Assembly: GCA_039654915.1 (NCBI GenBank)
Contig: CM077595.1
Span: forward strand, 50,685,501 to 50,749,500
DNA: 64,000 nucleotides
Direction of reading: 5' to 3'
DNA from: Aquilaria yunnanensis
Taxonomy: Eukaryota > Streptophyta > Magnoliopsida > Malvales > Thymelaeaceae
Below, piece after piece: positions 33,854-44,246 of the stretch. The notes under the pieces were generated by a model. That model did no database searches and was not told the origin of the DNA. It worked only from the letters and a program-made list of their open reading frames with translations. Positions within the stretch are counted from its first letter, which is position 1. Every line of letters begins with the position of its first letter. The position numbers and the translations under genes are program-made.

Positions 33854-34143
33854 AGCCAGAGGTGGGTAACCGAAACATCGTCATAAGTACCCTTTGGAGG
33901 TGAACCATCGCCGTAACTGCTCTCTGCACCTGAAAAGGCGCGCCCTCTGTAACCGATGCGACTCTCCTCCAATGGCAAAGCGCCACGTGTCAACCGTCGC
34001 ACGAAAATGGGGGACACGTCCTCCAAACGTCCCTTGAAAGCTGGGACACGTCTTCTGACATCCCTGGAAAACTGGGACGCGCCGCTCAGACTGATACGCT
34101 TGCCCAAACAGACCTGCAGAAACAAAGAGCAGGCCACCTCGAG

Positions 34144-34305
34144 GACTCCAAGAAACAGGCTATGGCCGAACAGCCCACGACCTTCGGGCAAGAGGTGTAT
34201 CTTCGGCACAGGCTCCGCCTCGAAGACACCAAAGAACAGGCCAAGGCCGAAGAGCCCATGATCTTTGGGCAAAAGGCGCATCCTTGGAACAGGTTAAGCT
34301 TCCAA
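34144..34305. repeat. C1 two-unit 81-bp tandem repeat
   Basis: Units start at 34144 and 34225, each with ACAGGC...GGCCGAA.AGCCCA and a TTTGGGCAA/TTCGGGCAA block. E has three units of the same repeat in opposite orientation at 60001-60235. An open frame on + runs through it but is repeat-derived. Confidence 0.8.
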
Positions 34306-34367
34306 AGAAACTCCCATACACAACCTCGGAAAGAGATGCAAAACCGAAGTCTTCACTTCGGCTTTCC

Positions 34368-34380
34368 AAAGGGGGGCATG
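34368..34380 (+). other. C1 polypurine tract
   Basis: AAAGGGGGGCATG directly precedes the 3' LTR. Inverted versions precede the F (37019 on) and E (59926 on) LTRs. Confidence 0.9.
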
Positions 34381-35252
34381 TGATAGCCAAACGCTATCGC
34401 CTCTATCCGGCCGAACTCCCTGCCACAATGATGGCCAGAAGAAGCTGGCGCTACCCGAGAAAAGGTGCGATCAGGCACCTCGGGAGATAGCCGAAGAGCT
34501 CCTAGCCCGGCACGCCAGGAAACCCCGAGGACACTACTCGCCCCCCCAAGGTTGTGAACAGATCGCCTTCAGAAAAGCGGCACCAGACAGCGAGCCGAAC
34601 ATGATATCCCCGAAGGCGGAACTCCTTGAAACTGGGAACCCCCGAACTGAGGGCTTATTTCCCGAAGAGGCTCTGTCCGAACTAAAGGACAACCTCACCC
34701 AGGGACCTCGGGAGTACGGCAGGAGCATTTATGGAAGCAGTTAAGGAAGCCTCTGACACGTTCTTTCACAGACGTCATAAAGCCGCCTGAATAGGCGCTC
34801 TGACACACGGACGCCATCAGAATCACATCATGGCCCATCTCGTGGCTCAAGGCAACCTACTACCAGTTATCTGTCCCCTATGCCCAGAAATTCAGGAACA
34901 TCCGACCGAACACGTGTCGCGATCTGAACGGGCTAGGCACTCCTATAAATACCAAGAATTAATACTTGGCAGGAGGCTGGTCGGTTGGCAAAACACTGCT
35001 CCCACACTCTGAGAAAACTACCAGGCAAGACTCTTCAGCCCTTTGTGCTATTTCCTCTGCCTTTTCTCAGCCACCACTGACTTAGGCGTCGGAGGCTCCC
35101 CCCCCGGAAAAACACTCCGGGGGCCTCCTAACCCTTTGTTTCTGAGCTTTCAGGCACTCTCCTTTGGGCTATCCATTCCATCAGACGTTCTTCCTCCCAG
35201 AAGTCTCTCCACCAGTCACCATGACTATAAACGATGAGGCTCCTGGCCATCA
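34381..35252 (+). repeat. C1 3' LTR (872 bp)
   Basis: TGATAGCCAAACGC...GGCCATCA, TATAAATA at 34944-34951. It is uninterrupted and shows what the 5' LTR was before B1. Roughly 25 differences from the 5' LTR by eye (about 3%) make C1 clearly older than A1 and A2. Confidence 0.95.
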
Positions 35253-35971
35253 ATAGAGTAAACCATGTCTAACAGAGTTTGACTTCTCCTTTCAGATACA
35301 CCATTCCATTGAGGTGTACCTGGTGGAGTGAGTTGTGACACTATACCACACTCCTTTAGATAGTCAAGAAATTCTCGATCCAAGTACTCTCCACCTCGAT
35401 TTGATCGAAGCACTTTAATACTCTTCCCGAGTTGATTCTCTATTTCATTCTTGAATTCTTTAAACTTTTCAAAGGATTCTGACTTGTGTCTCATAAGATA
35501 CACATAGCCATATCTGCTGAAGTCATCAGTGAAAGTAATGAAGTATTGGAAACTTCCTCTAGCTTGTGTAGACATAGGGCCACATACATCACTATGTATG
35601 AGTCCTAGTAAGTCATTAGCCCTTTCACTTTGCCCTGTGAATGGGGCTTTGGTCATCTTGCCCAACAAACATGACTCACATGTCTCATATGATTCAAAAT
35701 CAAATGAGTCCAAGAGTCCATCCTAATGGATCTTGGATATGCGGGTCTCATTTATATGGCCCAAGCGACAGTACTAGAGATAGGTCAGGTTCAAATCATT
35801 TAATCCGACCTTCTTAGTATTCACATTATAGATTGGATCTTCGAGGTCTACAACATACAACCCATTTCTAAGTTGAGCACTATAATAAAAGATTTCATTC
35901 AAATAAATAGAACAACATTTGTCCTTTATTATAAATGAAAAACCTTTCTTGTCCAAACAAGAAATAAAAAT
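35253..35971 (-). pseudogene. A' pol, middle piece: pre-integrase and integrase core
   Basis: It holds the copia integrase catalytic region on the minus strand (RSNRGGEYLDREF in place of the RSDRGGEY of A1/A2, then TPPGTPQWNGVSERR) and the pre-integrase block CESCLLGKMTKAPF. The catalytic Asp of that motif is Asn here, so this integrase would be inactive even apart from the frame breaks. It is bounded by the C1 duplication (35253-35257) and by the F insertion (35967-35971 aaaat, partner gaaat at 56381-56385). Confidence 0.93.
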
Positions 35972-37018
35972 TGATGCCGGTCTTCGGGAGGTGCGGAGCT
36001 AGCATCTGATGCGGTCCGGTTAGGCGGAGCCAGCATATCTACTGTGTGCAGCAGTGTGGGCGGTAGGGGGTCCTGGAGGTGCAAGAAGGTACCCTGAGAG
36101 GGTCACCTTAAGTGGTGCCCGGCAGCTTCCTGGTACCGTGGTTGGTGAGGACAGGAAAAACTCCAAGCTCGGGAGAGGGCCCGAAGCGGAGATCCTTCAG
36201 GGTGACCTGGCTAAAACACTCAGAAAATAGGGTTAGGAGGCCCCTGGGGTGGTTTTCCGGGGGGGAACCTTCGACGCCCATGTCAGTGCTCCGAGAAAGA
36301 GAGATACTCAGTAATAAGCACAAGGGACTCTTGCCTGGCATGTCTTTCTGAGGGCTGAAGGGAGAGTATTCAGGAGGAGAGAGGAGAACGTCCTCTTGCC
36401 CTTTTGGTCATCCTAACAGATAACCCCCTGCCTGTGACCATTTCCCTGGTCTATAAGGGAGGAGGTGATCCCTTCAGATTGTGACACGTGTATGGACGGA
36501 TGTTGTTCGTATTTTTGGGTGTGGGGGCCCCTAGCCATCTACAGGCTCCTCGAGCCGTGAGCCGTAGTAGGTGTAGCCCAGTGTGACAGGACGTAGGCTG
36601 CGATGGCGTGTTAGAGCGTGTTTGGGGGTGGCGTGTCGGAGACGTATATGAGAGGAGTTTCAGAGACTCCTTGATGGCTATTGCCGTATAACCGAGGTCC
36701 CTTTGGTTGATGTCCCACTTCGGGGTGATGGGCCCTTTCCTGGAGTCGGGCTGGAACTTCAGTGCCTACGTCTTCGGGGGTCTTTCTCCCGCAGGGGGTG
36801 GTTGGTCTTTCTTCCTCGAAGCTGGTTCGGTCGCCCTCCCAAAGGAGGCGCTACGCTGGCTCCCGATGTTGGAACACGGGTAAGCTACCGAGGTTGTGCG
36901 CCTCAGGTGTATGACTTCCTTCACCCCGGAGTCCTTTCTGAGGTCGTATGCCTCAGGTGTCTGGCTCCCTCTTTCCCGTGGTCGGTAGGTCGTCAGGGCA
37001 ATAGCACTTCGGCTATCA
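35972..37018 (-). repeat. F 3' LTR (1047 bp)
   Basis: On the minus strand it begins TGATAGCCGAAGTGC after an inverted polypurine tract (catgccccccttgg, 37019 on) and ends ACCGGCATCA. It differs from the 5' LTR by many substitutions and by one fewer copy of a roughly 32-bp unit near 36010-36040. Confidence 0.93.
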
Positions 37019-37551
37019 CATGCCCCCCTTGGAAAGGCCGAAGTGGAGACTTCGGCAAGTAGTCCATTTGGTGTCCGTCTATCGCCTAATTGGCAGTTTT
37101 GACAAGACGACCTCGTGGACTCTCGGAGGCCCACGTGGTAGTTTGTCCATTTCGGTCGAACAAGGTGGCACAGAGCGTCGAACCCCAAACCTCATGGATT
37201 TACACTCGGAGTATGATGTTGGTTGGGGAGGCGCTTCGCCTCCTAGGTGATAAGCCTTGTTCGGACAGATGTCATCTATCCATCCTTCGGTGTTCTCGAG
37301 ATAGCCAACTTTTTTATTTTTCCCGCCATACGCTAGTGAACCGTCGTGTCTTGAAACTAGTCATGCCAATCTCGAGCAGTGTGCCCAAGTTTTCTAAATG
37401 TCAGAAAATGTGTCCTAGTATCTTGTGACGGGCGACATGTGGCAGGCATCAGCTGGGATAGGCATGCCTTTTCACGTGCAAGGGGCCATTATGGCGACGT
37501 TTCGCTTTTGCGCAGCATTTATGACGCCCTTTTGGCTGCCCTTCCTCGATC

Positions 37552-37558
37552 TATATAA
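37552..37558 (+). promoter_or_regulatory. TATA box of the F antisense gene
   Basis: TATATAA about 275 bp upstream of the ATG at 37831. The upstream block ATTATGGCGACGTTTCGC is at about 37488-37506. Confidence 0.7.
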
Positions 37559-37830
37559 GCCTTCTTCTTGTCATACTCTTTATTTGTGTTTCTTTGCTCT
37601 CATTTTGCTCTGTGCCTTTTTCTCCTTTTTTGTGGCGATTTTAGCAGCGGAGCAATTTCCGGCGATCTTTTATGACTGCGTCCTGAAACCCAGACTTCGG
37701 CAAGACTTTTGGTGGGTTCTGATTTCTAGAGTTCCTTCGATTTCTGCTTTTCTTTTCGCTTCTCGAAGTCATTTTTCCACTTTCTGAAATCATTTTTCCC
37801 CCTTTTTTCGAAGTCATTTTCCGGTCAACC

Positions 37831-40303
37831 ATGCTTGTTCCCGAGAGCTGGCAACCTCTTATGTCTCACCCTTGTTGTACCACTCCTAAAAAATTAGAAA
37901 AGTGGAAGACCAAATTTTTCCTTCCCTCGTATGCCATCCCAAGGTTACCTCGCCTTGGCCAGTTTAGCTTTATGAATCGGGGAGATGAGGTTACCGTTTT
38001 CTGAGCCCAACTGAAGGCCGGACTTCGGTTTCCTCCTATGAAGATGATTTGTGGCTTTTGCCAATTTCATGGCATAGCCGTGAATCAGCTTCCTCCCAAC
38101 TCATTTTGCTATTTCAACACCTTTCTCTGCATGTGGGGGATCTTCAGGGTAGAACCCCATTTCATCCTGTTCATGCAATATTATAAGGTCTATCCGGTTC
38201 CGAAGGGTGGCTTTTATTTCATGCTGCCTCGGGGATCTGGGAGCAAGAAATTTATGTTCACCTTCGCTACCAAGGATAGCTGGTGAGGGTGGTAAAGGAA
38301 TTTATTCTTCCTGAAGCTGGCAGAGGCCTAGTCGCACGTCCCGACTAAGTGGGCTCGGGGAAAGCTGGAGGCGGATGTCATGGATCCCAGGAAGCTGCTA
38401 ACTCCCGAGTTGGCGGTGAGGTTTGGGGATTTGATAGACGAATCCGTGCTATCGCCGACTGGGATGCCGAGGTGCCTTCATGCTCTCTCTACCTTTTCTC
38501 GATCATGTGGAAACTCATGACCGAGGATGTCCTTCCGGAGTTGGGGGTGGTTACGGAGCACAAGACGGATCTCGGCATGCCAGCTCCTGCTACCGAGGGG
38601 AAGAACTCTTGGCTGGTGAAGCTTCTTCGGAGCGAGCTTACTTACGAAGCCTTTTTTGAAAGTAAGTTTCTTTCAAAGTTTTTTCAGCATAAGTGCCTGT
38701 GGACTTACACTGATTTCTTCCCTCTTTTTCAAAGATGGGCGACGAGTCTACCGCCTACTATAGGTCTCTCTTCCTTGGTCAGGCCGAGAAGGGAGAACAA
38801 AAGAAGAGGCGCAAGGCTTCTGGGAGGGGATCATCTGTGGCCAAGAAGGCCAAGAACGATAGCCCTCTTCCCCCTCCGGAGGATGTTTCGGAAGTCGGCG
38901 ATGTCATTGCTACTTCCACCAAGGTTGGCGATGTCATTGCAACTTCTACAGAGGTTGCAACTTTGTCCAAGCCTGAAACTGCCGGGGGGGTTCTTGCCGA
39001 GGTGGCCGTTCCTGCCCTTCCGAGTCCTGCCACATCAGTGGATTTGTTGGGCACTTTGGTGGATCTTTCTGCCGAAGATTTAGAAAAGCGCCGAAGGGCC
39101 AAGGGCAAACATGTTCCTGCCGACGTGGAGGAGGTCGGTGACTCTGATGACGACTGTGCCGAGGTCGCGCCAGGTTTGTCTTTTTTTCCCTGCAATTAAC
39201 TTACTTTTTTTATAATCAAGGAATTTTTACTTGATAAGATGCATGTTTCTTTTTGCAGAGGATCCGGGGCCCTTGGCTTGGAAGATTGAGCACGGCCGAA
39301 GAAGGGATCTTCGGGATTCTCATGTCTCAAAGGACAAAGTACCAAGGGAGCCATTCTGGTCTTTCACGGAGGACATGAATCTGTTCTCTGAGGATTGTCA
39401 GGAAATGGCTCCCCAAATGGCGAGGGGCGTGCTTACTCAGGCATCCTTCAAGGCAGTCGTTGAGGAGTGTGCCTCCGAGGATGCCCTTGATGCAAAAGTT
39501 TCCCAGCATCCTGCTCAGGTAACTCTTCAGGCTCTTCACTTTTCCTTCCCACTTTTTGCCTATGTGTTTTTGGCTTTCCTTGTGCAAATTTCACTAAGTT
39601 CCTTCTCTTTTTTTTTTACAACTTTTGGGGTATAGTGGATACCTTCGAGCTTGGGCAGCAAAGCAGTCTTCAGCCCGAGCTTGGGCTGAAGACAAACTAG
39701 AGAAGGCCAAAGTTTTCTATGCTAACTTGGTGCTGACGAACACCAAGTTGAGCCAAATATGCTAGGAGAAGATTGCCAAGAGGGGCTCTTGAAAGATTTT
39801 TCCAAGAAGATGTTTGACCTTGGTGACAAATTAATCAGCTTGACTTCGGCCAACGAGACCCTTCAAAAGGAAAAGGAAGGGGAGTCTGCCCTCCTGGCGA
39901 AGGTGATGGCTGAAAATGCTGAACTCTAGGCCAAGGTCGACTTGCTGAAAAAGGGTTTGAAGAAGAAGAAGAAAACCGAGGACCTGGAGAAGGAGATTTT
40001 TGACCTTCAGTAGGAGGTTTCAGATCTTCAACATGAGGAAGACGAGTTGGACGTTGAAAGAGGCAAAGCCGTCCAGACGTCCAAGGTTCCTTTTCAGGAC
40101 ACTTCTGCCTAGCTCGTCATCAGTTTTTGAAGAAGTATCCGGACCTCGATCCTTCCTTTCTGGCTGCCCTGGATATTCCCGGGGGGCCTCAGTGGATGTG
40201 GTCAAGAGTCGAGTTCCTTAACCTACCGTTTCCTCCTCCTGCACCGAACGTGGCAGCGAAAGATTCAAGAGCCGAAGCTTCCCATGATGCCGGGGTCCCT
40301 TAG
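37831..40303 (+). pseudogene. F antisense spliced gene, decayed, with two lost splice acceptors
   Basis: Exons by homology are 37831-38661, 38733-39173, 39259-39518 (260 nt, as in C1 and E) and 39622-40303. Exon 1 carries the Transposase_28-like blocks but has several stops (for example TGA replacing CGA near 38001, TGA and TAA near 38283-38295, TAG near 38328) and a 1-bp deletion near 38425. The acceptors of introns 1 and 3 read CAA instead of CAG (G to A at 38732 and 39621); the intron 2 acceptor at 39258 is normal. Exon 2 has a 30-bp tandem repeat encoding VGDVIATST twice (near 38897-38956). Exon 4 keeps coiled-coil and terminal blocks, with frameshifts. It lies opposite F's pol. Confidence 0.85.
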
Positions 40304-40439
40304 ATATTCTAGGACCTTTGCCTTCTTCTTGTTCTTTGTACTCTTCTTCTTGTGATCTTCTCCTTGTATGAAGACCTTCTTCAATGAATTTTTCCTTCAT
40401 TATTTTGGCTAAGTCTTTTTGAGCAATTTTTGTTTCCCA

Positions 40440-42005
40440 TTTGTCCCGACCACTTTCGGTCAAGGGACTTCGGTACTCTCTTTTGGGCCTACAACCAAAC
40501 TAACTTCGGAAGGAATAGGAGACTTTCGGGAGTCCATACTTCAGCTTTGTTCGGCGAACATTCTCAGACAGGGGAAAACTTTCTGTACTTAGACAAATTT
40601 CTAGCTTTCACCATTTCTTGTCCAAAAATTCTAAGTATAGAATTTCTTTAAGGCGCCCGAGTGCCTTGTATTTTTCAGTTTTCCTTCTTCGGTGTTGCCG
40701 AGCTTGTATACTCCCTTTCGGACCTCGTTTAGGACCAAATGCCGAAGTACCCCATAGGACGGTTTTCGCGGTTCTAATTCGGCCTATTGGGGGCGAGGTC
40801 TCCTTTTCCTTATTCCTTTTGGCCTACCATGCAAGTTTGCACTTATGGCCACCTTTTTCCGGAAAGGCCTACTTTCGAGCTCGGCCTTTTCTCAATGTTT
40901 GACAACTAAGTCAAAGTTAGTTCTCAACCCGAGGTCTCTTCCTCTTTCGTCAAACATCTGTATGATGGCCAAACTACTTCAAATGGATAGTGGCTTCTGC
41001 ACTGGAGATAAGTGAGAAAGGTGACTCCGCGTTGGCCCCTCGGGGAGTTATTTGATAACTCCTTAGTACAGTAGGAAGTTCTCCTGGCCACTTTCCCTTT
41101 GCATCTCTTATAGTCCCTCTTTTGGCTACCTCTACTTGTCTGTTGCTCGAGGACTAACCTGGTGGGCTGAAGTGCCTTTTTCTTCCAAGGTCAGTGATGG
41201 ATTCTTGAAATCCTCTGTCCATAGACTGGAAATCATTACTGGCCAGTGTCACTGTCAGTATGCCAAATCAGCATACTATGTTCTTCCAGATGAACTTTTT
41301 GTGCACCTTTTTCCGGCATGGTTGCTAGGAGTTCTGCCTTACCCCACTCAGTGAAGTAGTCGTCTGCTATCACGCATAACTTCACATCTTCGGCTGCTAT
41401 CTGGAGTGGCTCGGTGCAATCTTTCCTAGGTTATCCGCTCCGAACGCAGTCTTCGAGTGCTGGCTTGTCTCTGGCCATTATCACACCTCTTGGACGAATT
41501 GTCCTGCAACCATTTTACCGATATATCTTAATAACGGAATTGTGTACCTTTGCCTATATAACTTTTCCTTAATCAGGAAATATCATCCGGGATGTCTTCG
41601 CACTCCCTGCCTCTTCATCAGGATTTTCGGGACTTCTTTGGTCGCGAGATTCCTCTTTGTAGAATCTTTCCGCCCTTTGTGCGAGGTTATTATACCTAGC
41701 GTTGCCATGCTCGGATGGCCCAACACTTTTTGTAATCAAATTTGATCGTCCTGGTGGCCTCCTTGCCTTCGGGCCCCTGAGGGGGTATCCTAGCGCCCTG
41801 ATGTTCTGCACTTGGGGTTCCACTGACAAGGAGTTTCCACTCTAGATCTATCTTCACTCTATTCCCTTTGTTGGTTTCAGCCTTCCCTACTTCTGGGATT
41901 TCGACAATCTAGTCAGCCAGTACCTGGGCGCTTGCTGCCCTTCTAGGCTTATACGCGATGTAGTACTCTTTGAGTTCAATGCACCATTTTGATAGTCTTT
42001 TCCGA
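40440..42005 (-). pseudogene. F pol remnants: integrase and second RNase H
   Basis: Minus-strand patches align with C1: an integrase tail (about 40660-40980, with the MFDE..NDLGLRT region and the basic tail), part of the integrase core (DYFTEWGKAE, about 41230-41390) and an RNase H region (about 41740-42000, with SEHQG and RGPEG-like blocks after a SKWCIEL-like block). Frames change repeatedly. There is no RT with YVDD and no protease. One degenerate unit of the CCGAAGTCCCTTGA minisatellite is near 40441. Confidence 0.75.
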
Positions 42006-42590
42006 ATGCTCTACTCTTTTTTGCGGTGTTGCGCAGAGGCGGGTCACTTCGGACATCGGTCGTGTCCTGGGAAGTAGAGTTGGCGCCTTCTGCCCGCAAT
42101 TCAAGTCATAAACAACCTCTCGGGGCAATGGGTTTTGACTTCGTTGCCGAGGAGATGGTGATTTTTTCCTCGAGTGCCGAACTCCTTCGACGGGGAGGTC
42201 TGGGTCATCCTGACCTTGCTTTTCCCATAGGTCGTACTCCGGGGAGCATGGTTCCCGCCGAGGACTCATCCCATTGATCTTCGTTTTCCCAATTTCTATG
42301 AATTGGCAGGGGACTCTCCACCCCACGAGGTACTGATGAGGAGGGCCTTCGGGCTGAATTTTTGCTGTGGCCTTCTTTGGCTTGACCACTGCGTCACTTC
42401 GACCACGCTAGGGCGTGGGAATTCGCACAAGAAGCCTATGGTAATAGTCAGAGGATGTTCACCCTCGAGCAGGGAAATCCCTGCTGCCATTATTTCGTTG
42501 CCCGTTGAATCTCTGGCGCGGACGAGGATCTCAGGAGTCCCCTCTCCTTAGAACGCCGAGCTTGAACTTTCGGCAACCTGGGAGTGATTT
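42006..42590 (-). pseudogene. F gag N-terminal remnant
   Basis: The minus strand around 42296-42490 resembles the N-terminal segment of C1 Gag (PLTITIGFLCEF against PLVITMSFLRDF, then a Gln/Arg-rich stretch). Gag continues to about 42015 and is then directly followed by RNase H sequence, so the Gag core, protease and RT have been deleted. Confidence 0.65.
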
Positions 42591-42608
42591 CCCATAAACG
42601 GTACCAGA

Positions 42609-42817
42609 TGATGCCGGTCTTCGGGAGGTGCGAAGCCAGCATCTGATGCGGTCCGGTTAGGTGGAGCCAGCATCTGATGCAGTCCAGTTAGGCGGTGCCA
42701 ACATCTCCACTGTGTGCAGCGTTGTGGGCAGCAGGGGGTCCTGGAGGTGCAAGAAGGTACCCTGAGAGGGTCACCTTAAGTGGTGGCCGGCAGCTTCCTA
42801 GTACCATGGTGGGTAAG
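42609..42817 (-). repeat. F 5' LTR, inner 209 bp
   Basis: It lies next to the degenerate primer-binding site (42591-42608) and matches the far end of the 3' LTR at 35972. It ends at the A2 insertion; the duplication gtaag is at 42813-42817 and 51143-51147. Confidence 0.93.
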
Positions 42818-44233
42818 TGTTAGTATTGTGCCCAAAAAGCCAATCATGAGATGATTGTATTTTTGCACATTGAGTCATGATATTTTATTGAGGCATTAAT
42901 CCAGCAATTTTGTTTGTTGTTTTGTTTCTGCGTAACGTAATAAACATAATTGTAACCCTAGAATAATGATATTCTTAAATGTCCCTAGTCTAGTATTATT
43001 GTGGAGCGGGTTGCAATAATACATAATGACTAGCATATGTGGAGACTAATATGAGATATGTAGTCTACATATGGGTACAAGTTGGAGAACTTGTGTACTG
43101 GGCCGACCCACCATGAGAACACTTCATGGATCGTTATATGAGTGTCATAAGTGATTCTCATAGTGATCATGGTATATGTAGTCCTTCGACCTAAGATCAT
43201 CAAGGTTCCCTACATGTGAGTCACATACTTTGATACTTTCCTTTGTTGCTCGTAACTGAGTGAACTTGAAGGAGGTCATTGGGTATGTCACATATCATGC
43301 GGAGGGATTTGTATGATCAAGATGGGATTTGTCCCTCCTATGTAACGGGAGTGATATCTTTGGGCCCCTTGATAGAGTGAGACTTGGAAAATGCATGGCC
43401 ATGCTCCGATGAGTTGATATATGATATCAATGTCATCAGTTTAAGTTAGTCTACTCGGTAATCAAGAAACCAAAGATTGGGCTATACGAGAGTGACACAT
43501 TCCATGTCTCGTGCTTAGTCTTGATATCTTGGACAAAGGGACAATGGCATATATCGGTGATGATCATAAAGGTTTAGTCGATTCACCGACAATCTTGTCA
43601 CTTGGGTAGCAATGATGTGTTGCTAGACACCGCTCATTGCTTATGATTATAAATGTGATTTATGATCATTGCCAACATGGCAAGAGCCTATTGGGTCGCA
43701 CACGTAGAGCTATTTGGATCATTAGAGTGCATGGGCTAATTATTTGGGTTATGGTTTCACTTTAATTTCGTATTAATAATGGGCCAAGGAGTTGAGCCAT
43801 TATTAAGCCCGAAATTAAATCCTAATTGGATTAGGGCTTTGAAACCCATTAGGCCTGGAAGTTGAGTCTCACTATAAATACAACTTTTAAGTGAGAAATT
43901 CGTAGGTCTCCTTGCCCTAGCCTCCCAAAAGGACAGCCGCACTCTTCTCTTGCAATTCCTTGGAGGACGCAAGCTAGCACTGCGAGCGCAAGAGAAACGC
44001 ATCTGCCGGGACGTGGTGGAAGCGTGGTGATCCCGAGAGGCTCGTGTGGATACCATAGAGAGCCTGAACACGTCAACTGTTCAGGTTTTGTGATTCGACT
44101 CTACAGTTGAGTGAGAGATCTCAACCGAAAATTAGGTATGAAATTTTCGAACACCCGGTTTACCCCGTTTCACTTGGATCCTGGAGGGTTTCGGTTAAAT
44201 TCCGCTGCGCTGTTTGGCTCCCGAAACCCAACA
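42818..44233 (+). repeat. A2 5' LTR (1416 bp)
   Basis: TGTTAGTATTG...CCCAACA, with TATAAATA at 43873-43880. Confidence 0.96.
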
Positions 44234-44234
44234 G

Positions 44235-44246
44235 TGGTATCAGAGC
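44235..44246 (+). other. A2 primer-binding site (initiator tRNA-Met)
   Basis: TGGTATCAGAGC, one base after the LTR, as in A1. Confidence 0.97.

Larger units (their letters stand above)
11410..35252 (+). mobile_element. Tat-group Ty3/gypsy element C1, complete, carrying three nested insertions
   Basis: Both ends are proved by the 5-bp duplication ataga (11405-11409 and 35253-35257) and by A' copia sequence resuming exactly across them. Removing B1, D1 and A1 leaves an element of about 11 kb: LTR, primer-binding site, one Gag-Pol frame, a minisatellite, the antisense gene, a second repeat, polypurine tract and LTR. Both LTRs are 872 bp once B1 is removed, with roughly 25 differences by eye. 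A second RNase H after a degenerate first one, the TGGCGCC primer site and the antisense gene all point to the Tat group. Confidence 0.95.

Noticed and set aside
34162..34390. Small + strand frames between the C1 antisense promoter and the LTR
   Set aside because: They run through the 81-bp repeat and are not preserved in E, F or H.
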